Source: Clostridia bacterium
GTDB lineage: Bacteria > Bacillota > Clostridia > UBA1381
NCBI GenBank assembly: GCA_017404065.1
Contig: JAFRDB010000091.1
Location: forward strand, 1 to 48,592
Reading direction: 5' to 3'
DNA: 48,592 nt
Shown: piece after piece, positions 43,236 through 48,592 of the stretch
Position numbering within the stretch: position 1 is the first letter of the stretch
Layout of the letters: every line of letters starts with the position of its first letter
The notes under the pieces: generated by a model
What the model was told of the DNA's origin: nothing
The model's database searches: none
What the model saw: only the letters and a program-made list of their open reading frames with translations
Program-made: the position numbers and the translations under genes

Positions 43236-44102
43236 ATGAGTGCAAAGGTGTATTTTTCAAGAGAAATAACACCCGAAAGGGTGGTAGAGCTATATAAGCT
43301 GCTCGGGCGAGAATTGAAGGGGAAGGTTGCCGTAAAGCTGCATTCGGGCGAGATGGGCAATCAGAATTTTTTAAAGCCCGATTTCTGGAAGCCGATGATA
43401 GAGTACGTAAAGGGCACACCGGTAGAGTGCAACACCGCTTACGGCGGCTCGCGCAATACCACATCAAAGCATCTTGACACACTCAAAAAGCATGGCTGGA
43501 CAGAGCATTTTGATATGGAGCTTATGGATGCGGAAGGGCCCGGTATTGTCCTTGACATTCCTAATGGTAAGATAATCAAGAAAAATTATATCGGAAAGGG
43601 TATAAAAAAGTATGATTCAATGCTTGTTCTTGCGCATTTCAAAGGACATCCTATGGGCGGATTCGGAGGTGCGTTAAAGCAGCTATCGATAGGAGTAGCA
43701 TCCTCGCACGGCAAGGCGTATATACACGGCGCAGGCAATCCTGAGGGGAATTACTTCGGAACAGAGCAAAACCTGTTCCTTGCATCTATGGCAGATGCGG
43801 CATCTTCAGTAGTAAAATATTTTGGCGAGAATATTTTATATATAAACGTGATGAAAAATCTGTCTGTGGACTGCGATTGCTGTGAGGTCGCGGAGGATCC
43901 GTGCATGTCAGATATCGGTATACTTGCCTCAACTGATCCTGTCGCAATAGATCGCGCGTGCCTTGATCTTATATATGGATCGGACGATCCGGGACGCGAT
44001 CATTTTATAGAGCGTGTTGAATCGCGTAATGGAGCATACACAATAGACTGCGCCGAAGAGCTCGGCGCGGGCACAAAGGAATATGAGCTTATTGAGGTTT
44101 AA
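43236..44102 (+). CDS. DUF362 domain-containing protein
   Basis: A 288-residue protein. I chose the ATG at 43236 because AGGAGG ends about 9 nt upstream. KVYFSREITPERVVELYKLL starts it; GKVAVKLHSGEMGNQNFLKP (about 27-46), SMLVLAHFKGHPMGGFGGALK (about 126-146, quoted in part) and VDCDCCEVAEDPCMSDIGIL (about 208-227) match DUF362. The Cys run (C-D-C-C and a later C) resembles a metal or Fe-S site; no separate ferredoxin domain follows. Function is unknown; members are often near redox or cofactor genes. Here it sits between larE and the STAS-kinase gene. Confidence 0.87.
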   Translation: MSAKVYFSREITPERVVELYKLLGRELKGKVAVKLHSGEMGNQNFLKPDFWKPMIEYVKGTPVECNTAYGGSRNTTSKHLDTLKKHGWTEHFDMELMDAEGPGIVLDIPNGKIIKKNYIGKGIKKYDSMLVLAHFKGHPMGGFGGALKQLSIGVASSHGKAYIHGAGNPEGNYFGTEQNLFLASMADAASSVVKYFGENILYINVMKNLSVDCDCCEVAEDPCMSDIGILASTDPVAIDRACLDLIYGSDDPGRDHFIERVESRNGAYTIDCAEELGAGTKEYELIEV

Positions 44103-44138
44103 ATTTGATTAATCTATAAAACGAAGGGAGAAATGGTC

Positions 44139-45311
44139 TTGATAAAAAAGATAAATGAAAATGAATTACAGGTTGTCGGCAGAATAGATTCTGCAAATGC
44201 GGCGCAGCTTGAGAAGGAAATAGAGAATGCGCTCGGCACGGAGTACGGAGATGTGGTATTTGACGCATCAAAGCTTGAATACGTATCATCCGCGGGACTT
44301 CGCGTATTCATGCGCGTAAAGAAAAACACAAAGGGTACGGTCGCGATCAAAAACGTTAGTCCTGCGGTGTATGAGATCTTTGATATGACAGGATTCACGC
44401 AGATACTTGATGTATCGAAGGCACTTCGCGAGATAAGTATAGACGGCTGTGAAGTCATAGGCGAGGGCGCGAACGGTAAGGTGTACAGGATAGACGAGGA
44501 GACAATAATCAAGGTTTTCAATGAGGGTGTGCCGATGGAGGTAGTAAAGCAGGAGCGCGATTATGCTCAGGCTGCGTTTATCGGCGGAGTGCCCACAGCC
44601 ATATCTTATGATGTTGTAAAATGCGGCAATTGCTACGGCGCGGTATATGAGATGCTTCGTGCGGAGACGGTTGGCGCGGTAGTAAAGAAGAATCCCGAAA
44701 GGGCAGCTGAGCTCGGAAGGCGTATGGGCAGGCTGCTGAAGCAGCTGCATTCCGTAGAGGCGGATAAAAATATATTTACGGATATGCTTGCGATCTACAA
44801 GGATCGTGCGGAGCAGATGAGGAAGTATATGACCGATGCGGAGGTCGATAAGATAATGAGCGTTTATAACATTCTGCCGGATCGGAACACGCTTTTGCAT
44901 GGCGACTTCCACGCAAAGAATGTTATGCTCATGGATGATGAGCTTATATTCATAGATATGGGTGATGTCGGATACGGACATCCGCTTCTTGATATAGGCG
45001 GCGCATATTTAGGCTTTATGCATGTAGGCAAGATCGCGCCGGAGCGCACTGAGCAATATCTCGGAATGCCATTTGACTCGGCGTTGATCGTGTGGAATAA
45101 TCTGATAAACGAGTATTTCGGTGAGGAAAATGCCGAACTTGCGAATAAGATTGCTGAGATATATGGAGAAGCAAAATATACACTGACACCGCTCATATAC
45201 ACAAAAGCAACGGAAGAGATCAGACATCGCATGGTAGCAGGTATGAGAAAAACCGGTTTTATATCCGAGGGATTTGATATATCCGCCGCATTTGATACGG
45301 ATATTTGCTGA
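44139..45311 (+). CDS. STAS domain fused to an APH-like kinase
   Basis: About 390 residues. The N-terminal 95 are a STAS (anti-sigma factor antagonist) domain: INENELQVVGRIDSANAAQL, then DASKLEYVSSAGLRVFMRV, where SS lies at the phosphorylation-site position (Ser50/51). The rest (about 105-390) is a phosphotransferase fold: GEGANGKVYRIDEE is the nucleotide loop, HGDFHAKNVMLMDDELIFI the catalytic loop and DMGDVGYGHPLLDIGG the metal-binding segment. Such kinases phosphorylate small molecules or proteins. GGGAG is 2 nt from an ATG at 44133 but 8 nt from this TTG, so TTG is the preferred start; the ATG would add two residues. The usual STAS kinase is of the SpoIIAB type, so this pairing is unusual. 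Confidence 0.82.
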   Translation: MIKKINENELQVVGRIDSANAAQLEKEIENALGTEYGDVVFDASKLEYVSSAGLRVFMRVKKNTKGTVAIKNVSPAVYEIFDMTGFTQILDVSKALREISIDGCEVIGEGANGKVYRIDEETIIKVFNEGVPMEVVKQERDYAQAAFIGGVPTAISYDVVKCGNCYGAVYEMLRAETVGAVVKKNPERAAELGRRMGRLLKQLHSVEADKNIFTDMLAIYKDRAEQMRKYMTDAEVDKIMSVYNILPDRNTLLHGDFHAKNVMLMDDELIFIDMGDVGYGHPLLDIGGAYLGFMHVGKIAPERTEQYLGMPFDSALIVWNNLINEYFGEENAELANKIAEIYGEAKYTLTPLIYTKATEEIRHRMVAGMRKTGFISEGFDISAAFDTDIC

Positions 45312-45326
45312 TAAGTAAAAAAACAT

Positions 45327-45354
45327 GGAGGCTGTAGCAAAATGCAACAGCTCC
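45327..45354. repeat. Imperfect hairpin related to other GGCTGT hairpins
   Basis: GGAGGCTGTAGCA and TGCAACAGCTCC pair around AAA with one bulge and one mismatch. No T-run follows. It shares GGCTGTAGCAAAA with the terminator at 16454, and in reverse complement its right half matches 48452-48469. Confidence 0.55.
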
Positions 45355-45389
45355 GGATCAGCATTGAAGCTTATAGGCGCGTTACATAG

Positions 45390-45446
45390 AGATGCAGCAA
45401 AAAAACAGGCACAAATGCAATGTTTTTCTGCTGCATCTTTTTTTTG
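45390..45446 (+). terminator. Strong rho-independent terminator after the STAS-kinase gene
   Basis: AGATGCAGCA with AAAAACA pairs with TGTTTTT and TGCTGCATCT across a 13-nt loop, then TTTTTTTT. It separates the larE-DUF362-kinase group from leuA. Confidence 0.85.
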
Positions 45447-45533
45447 CAATAGTCAAACTCACATCCAAACAATAGATAATCGGTTTAAATTTATTCAAAA
45501 CGACAAAACAAATGCCTCCTGCGGCAAAAAATA

Positions 45534-45562
45534 TTGACAAATTTGCGGCTTTAGTGTAAAAT
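45534..45562 (+). promoter_or_regulatory. Promoter of leuA-metK, TTGACA-17-TAAAAT
   Basis: A consensus TTGACA (45534-45539) is 17 bp from TAAAAT (45557-45562). The leader is only about 16 nt, leaving no room for a T-box, leucine attenuator or SAM riboswitch. GGAGGGG lies just before the ATG at 45585. Confidence 0.75.
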
Positions 45563-45584
45563 AGCTTTGAATGGAGGGGTATAT

Positions 45585-47267
45585 ATGAATTATCAGAAGT
45601 ACACAAAGATGTATCATCCGGTGCCGCTTGATGACCGCGAGTGGTGCAGTAAGGAGATAACACACGCGCCTGTCTGGTGCAGTGTCGATCTGCGCGACGG
45701 CAATCAGGCACTATATTCTCCCATGACAATTGATGAAAAAATAGAGTTCTTTGAGTTCCTTGTAAAGATAGGATTCAAGGAGATAGAAATAGGATTTCCG
45801 GCAGCGTCTGCTACGGAATTTGATTTTGCGCGCCGTCTTATCGATGAGGATCGTATTCCCGATGACGTATATATCCAAGTTCTTACCCAGGCGAGAGAGC
45901 ATATTATCGAAAAAACGATAGAGGCAGTGCGCGGCGCGAAAAATGCCATAATCCATCTCTACAATTCGACCTCGACACTGCAGCGTGACGTTGTTTTCGG
46001 CAAGAACAAGGAAGAGGTAAAGCAGCTTGCCGTAGATGGTGCAAAGCTTGTTAAAGAGCTCGTATCTGAAAAGCTTGACGGAAATATCAGATATGAGTAT
46101 TCGCCGGAGAGCTTCACATGCACTGAGCCGGAATATGCGGTAGAGATAGTAGACGCAGTGAACGATATATTATGTCCCACGCCGGATAACAAGGTAATAA
46201 TAAATCTCCCATCCACTATAGAGGTCGCAACGGCAAATGTATATGCTGATCAGATAGAATATATGTGTAAGCATCTCAAAAACCGCGAGAATCTTATAAT
46301 CAGTGTCCATGCGCATAATGACCGCGGTACAGGCGTGGCATCCTCAGAGCTTGCCCTGCTTGCGGGAGCGGACAGGGTAGAGGGAACGCTGTTCGGTAAT
46401 GGAGAGAGAACGGGAAATACAGACCTTGTTACCGTAGCGCTGAATATGTTTGCGCAGGGTATAGACCCTGAGCTTGATCTCAGCAATATAGACGAGGCAA
46501 TCGCGATGTTTGAAAAATGCAATAAGATGCCCATACATTCGCGTCATCCCTATGCGGGGGATATGGCTTATGTCGCATTCTCCGGCAGTCACCAGGACGC
46601 GATAAAGAAGAGCTTCGACCGTTTCGATGAGCATCCGGAGAATAAGTGGGCTAATCCGTATCTTACCATAGATCCGGCGGATATAGGCAGAAAGTACGAG
46701 CCGATCATGATAAACAGCCAAAGCGGCAAGGGCGGCGTAAGCTACGTCATGGAGAACAAATACGGATACACACTGCCAAAGCGTATGCTTCCCGAATTTT
46801 CGGGCTATATCAACGATATGTCGGACGCAAAGCATACAGTACTTGATAATGAGGAGATACATCAGGCATTCAAGGATATATATATGAACCTCAAAACGCC
46901 GATAAAGACGTATTCGTACCGTTCGCAGAACGATGATACTTCAACTACCGTAAGTGCGACGATCGAATATAACTCAAAGGTGTCGACCATAACCGGCAGA
47001 GGAAACGGACCGATCGATGCGCTGTGCGCGGGACTCAGGCAGTTCCTTGATCTTGATTTTGAGATATGCGAGTACACTGAGCACGCGCTTGAGCGCCACA
47101 GTGCGTCAAAGGCAGCGACGTATATTGCCATAAAGAGCAATGATGCGGACTCTAAAGTGTTCTGGGGTGTGGGTGTGCACGAAAACATCAATACAGCTTC
47201 AATTTATGCGCTCGTCAGCGCAGTAAACAGAATGTTAGAACAAAGACTGAAGAAGGAGACGTTATGA
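45585..47267 (+). CDS. leuA: 2-isopropylmalate synthase (type 2 LeuA)
   Basis: A 560-residue enzyme that condenses acetyl-CoA with 2-oxoisovalerate, the first committed step to leucine. The DRE-TIM barrel has [15 protein letters not shown] (about 33-47), the EIGFPAAS active-site segment (about 66-73), [12 protein letters not shown] metal site (about 239-250) and [13 protein letters not shown] (about 269-281). The C-terminal regulatory domain (about 440-560) is shorter and arranged as in type 2 LeuA. The start at the ATG at 45585 follows GGAGGGG by about 8 nt; an upstream in-frame start would lie at the -10 box. It overlaps metK by 4 bp. Confidence 0.94.
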   Translation: MNYQKYTKMYHPVPLDDREWCSKEITHAPVWCSVDLRDGNQALYSPMTIDEKIEFFEFLVKIGFKEIEIGFPAASATEFDFARRLIDEDRIPDDVYIQVLTQAREHIIEKTIEAVRGAKNAIIHLYNSTSTLQRDVVFGKNKEEVKQLAVDGAKLVKELVSEKLDGNIRYEYSPESFTCTEPEYAVEIVDAVNDILCPTPDNKVIINLPSTIEVATANVYADQIEYMCKHLKNRENLIISVHAHNDRGTGVASSELALLAGADRVEGTLFGNGERTGNTDLVTVALNMFAQGIDPELDLSNIDEAIAMFEKCNKMPIHSRHPYAGDMAYVAFSGSHQDAIKKSFDRFDEHPENKWANPYLTIDPADIGRKYEPIMINSQSGKGGVSYVMENKYGYTLPKRMLPEFSGYINDMSDAKHTVLDNEEIHQAFKDIYMNLKTPIKTYSYRSQNDDTSTTVSATIEYNSKVSTITGRGNGPIDALCAGLRQFLDLDFEICEYTEHALERHSASKAATYIAIKSNDADSKVFWGVGVHENINTASIYALVSAVNRMLEQRLKKETL

Positions 47268-48445
47268 GCAGAAGATTATTCACCTCCGAATCTGTAACGG
47301 AGGGACATCCCGATAAGATATGTGACCAGATCTCGGATGCAATACTTGATGAGATATTGAAGCAGGATCCCTATGCTCGCGTTGCGTGTGAGACTACCTG
47401 CACGACCGGCATAGTATCGATTATGGGTGAGATTACTACAAGCTGTTATGCCGATTTCCAAAAGATCGCGCGGCAGGTCGTGCTCGATATTGGGTATGAT
47501 CGCGCGAAATATGGCTTTGACGGGCACACCTGCGCGGTGGTAACATCAATAGACGAGCAGTCGCCCGATATTGCGCAAGGCGTCAACGCGGGCTATGAAA
47601 ATCGTGAGGGTGGCGCGAACGATGACGGCAACGCGACAGGAGCAGGCGACCAGGGAATGATGTTTGGATATGCCTGTGACGAAACGCCGGAGCTTATGCC
47701 TATGCCGATATCATTGGCGCATAAAATGGCAAAGAAGCTTACAAGAGTGCGAAAGGACGGCGTTCTTGATTATCTGCGCCCTGACGGAAAAACGCAGGTA
47801 ACTGTGGAGTACGAGGATGACAAGCCTGTGCGTGTGGATACTGTTGTAGTTGCCGCTCAGCACTCGCCCGATGTAAGCATAGACAAGCTCAGGATGGACA
47901 TTGTGCGTGAAGTCGTTCTTCCGTCTGTTCCGGCAGGGCTTATAGACGAAAACACAAAGTATTTTATAAACCCGACCGGAAGATTTGTTGTCGGCGGACC
48001 TAACGGCGACAGCGGACTTACCGGACGCAAGATAATAGTGGATACCTATGGCGGCTATTCACGTCACGGCGGCGGCGCGTTCAGCGGCAAGGACCCCACA
48101 AAGGTGGACAGGAGCGCGGCATACGCAGCGCGATGGGTTGCAAAGAATATTGTGGCAGCGGGACTTGCAAAGCGCTGCGAGGTACAGCTTGCATACGCTA
48201 TCGGAGTTGCAAAGCCGGTATCGGTAATGGTAGAGACCTTTGGCACTTCAAAAGTACCGGAGGATAGGATAGAGGCGGCGGTTATAAAGCTGTTTGATCT
48301 CAGACCGTATGCGATAATCGAGCGGCTCGGATTAAGGAAGCCGATATATCGTCAGCTTGCGGCATACGGACACATGGGACGTGAGGAGTTAGATGTCCTG
48401 TGGGAAAAAACAGATATGGCAGAGGCGCTTAAAAAAGAAGTATAA
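47264..48445 (+). CDS. metK: S-adenosylmethionine synthetase
   Basis: A 393-residue enzyme making S-adenosylmethionine from ATP and methionine. Signatures: [17 protein letters not shown] (about 10-26), [16 protein letters not shown] (about 125-140), the glycine-rich phosphate loop [20 protein letters not shown] (about 262-281) followed by [10 protein letters not shown], and the C-terminal [11 protein letters not shown]. Usual length. Its ATGA overlap with leuA means coupled translation, so methionine activation and leucine synthesis share a promoter here. A possible terminator follows. Confidence 0.96.
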   Translation: MSRRLFTSESVTEGHPDKICDQISDAILDEILKQDPYARVACETTCTTGIVSIMGEITTSCYADFQKIARQVVLDIGYDRAKYGFDGHTCAVVTSIDEQSPDIAQGVNAGYENREGGANDDGNATGAGDQGMMFGYACDETPELMPMPISLAHKMAKKLTRVRKDGVLDYLRPDGKTQVTVEYEDDKPVRVDTVVVAAQHSPDVSIDKLRMDIVREVVLPSVPAGLIDENTKYFINPTGRFVVGGPNGDSGLTGRKIIVDTYGGYSRHGGGAFSGKDPTKVDRSAAYAARWVAKNIVAAGLAKRCEVQLAYAIGVAKPVSVMVETFGTSKVPEDRIEAAVIKLFDLRPYAIIERLGLRKPIYRQLAAYGHMGREELDVLWEKTDMAEALKKEV

Positions 48446-48476
48446 AAATATGGGGCTGTTGCATTTTGCGCAGACC

Positions 48477-48587
48477 GCTTAATGGCTTAATTGCTATGTT
48501 TATAAATATAACAATTAACAAATGAACACAATTACGGTAGAGATTTGCTCATTTGAGCAAATCTCTTTTCATTGAATGCCATTAAGC
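48477..48587. repeat. Inverted-repeat element at the window edge
   Basis: GCTTAATGGC (48477-48486) and GCCATTAAGC (48578-48587) are perfect reverse complements about 90 bp apart, and the segment may continue beyond the window. Between them is the hairpin at 48539-48566. GGGGCTGTTGCATTTTGC (48452-48469) lies just outside. Confidence 0.5.
48539..48569 (+). terminator. Terminator-like perfect 12-bp hairpin after metK
   Basis: AGAGATTTGCTC and GAGCAAATCTCT flank an ATTT loop, followed by TTT. It is about 95 bp after the metK stop. Confidence 0.7.
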
Positions 48588-48592
48588 TATGA

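Noticed and set aside
45325..45537. Open frame of 70 codons between the STAS-kinase gene and leuA
   Set aside because: It spans a hairpin, a strong terminator and the leuA -35 region, and lacks a ribosome site.

Overview
The window looks like chromosomal DNA of an anaerobic, Gram-positive, probably spore-forming member of the Clostridia (Bacillota). The support is a PolC-type replicative polymerase, a GPR spore protease, folate-dependent TrmFO, the dprA-topA-trmFO gene order, the YfmF/YfmH pair, NfnAB, a membrane pyrophosphatase, LarE, sigma-A promoters with 17-18 bp spacers and strong GGAGG ribosome binding sites. I see no tRNA, rRNA, prophage, transposase gene or CRISPR array. Most of the window is core chromosome in compact operons with 4-20 bp gene overlaps.

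Layout. 1-433: gene-poor DNA with a short dispersed repeat and a promoter. 434-2761: a three-gene operon of a Cys-rich secreted anchored protein, an MFS-like transporter and a small membrane protein, convergent with a DUF445 membrane protein (2777-3700, minus). 4036-9241: Fe-type alcohol dehydrogenase, then polC. 9309-16435: tyrS, nfnA, nfnB and a giant fused GT-C glycosyltransferase. 16436-17362: hairpin-rich intergenic DNA holding the collapsed remnant of a sodium:neurotransmitter-symporter-type gene. 17363-18069: two small HTH regulators, convergent with a two-component system on the minus strand (18050-20198).

20346-23653: zinc-uptake operon zur-znuA-znuC-znuB plus an uncharacterised lipoprotein. 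It is divergent from the two-component system through back-to-back promoters whose -35 boxes form a palindrome. 23745-29570: trmH-like methyltransferase, dprA, topA, trmFO and a thioredoxin-fold anchored protein. 29706-33822: gpr, yfmF, yfmH and a HAD phosphatase. 33846-36316: a CstA peptide/pyruvate-type carrier, a 37-residue membrane peptide and a YesL-like membrane protein. 36297-40114: mnmG followed by a NusG-II / Gx-transporter / ApbE trio that looks like an extracytoplasmic flavin/redox module. 40261-42351: a K+-dependent, probably Na+-pumping pyrophosphatase. 42404-45311: larE, a DUF362 protein and a STAS-kinase fusion. 45585-48445: leuA (type 2) and metK. The window ends in an unfinished inverted-repeat element.

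The main non-standard signals are four. (1) A paired 5'-leader element of about 100-160 bp with complementary ends lies in front of the DUF445 gene and between nfnA and nfnB. (2) A protein fuses a STAS domain to an APH-like kinase. (3) The zinc operon has a dense divergent control region and an extra lipoprotein. (4) Two matched TGTC-N9-GACA operators precede the small HTH pair. All calls come from reading the sequence; no database search was run.
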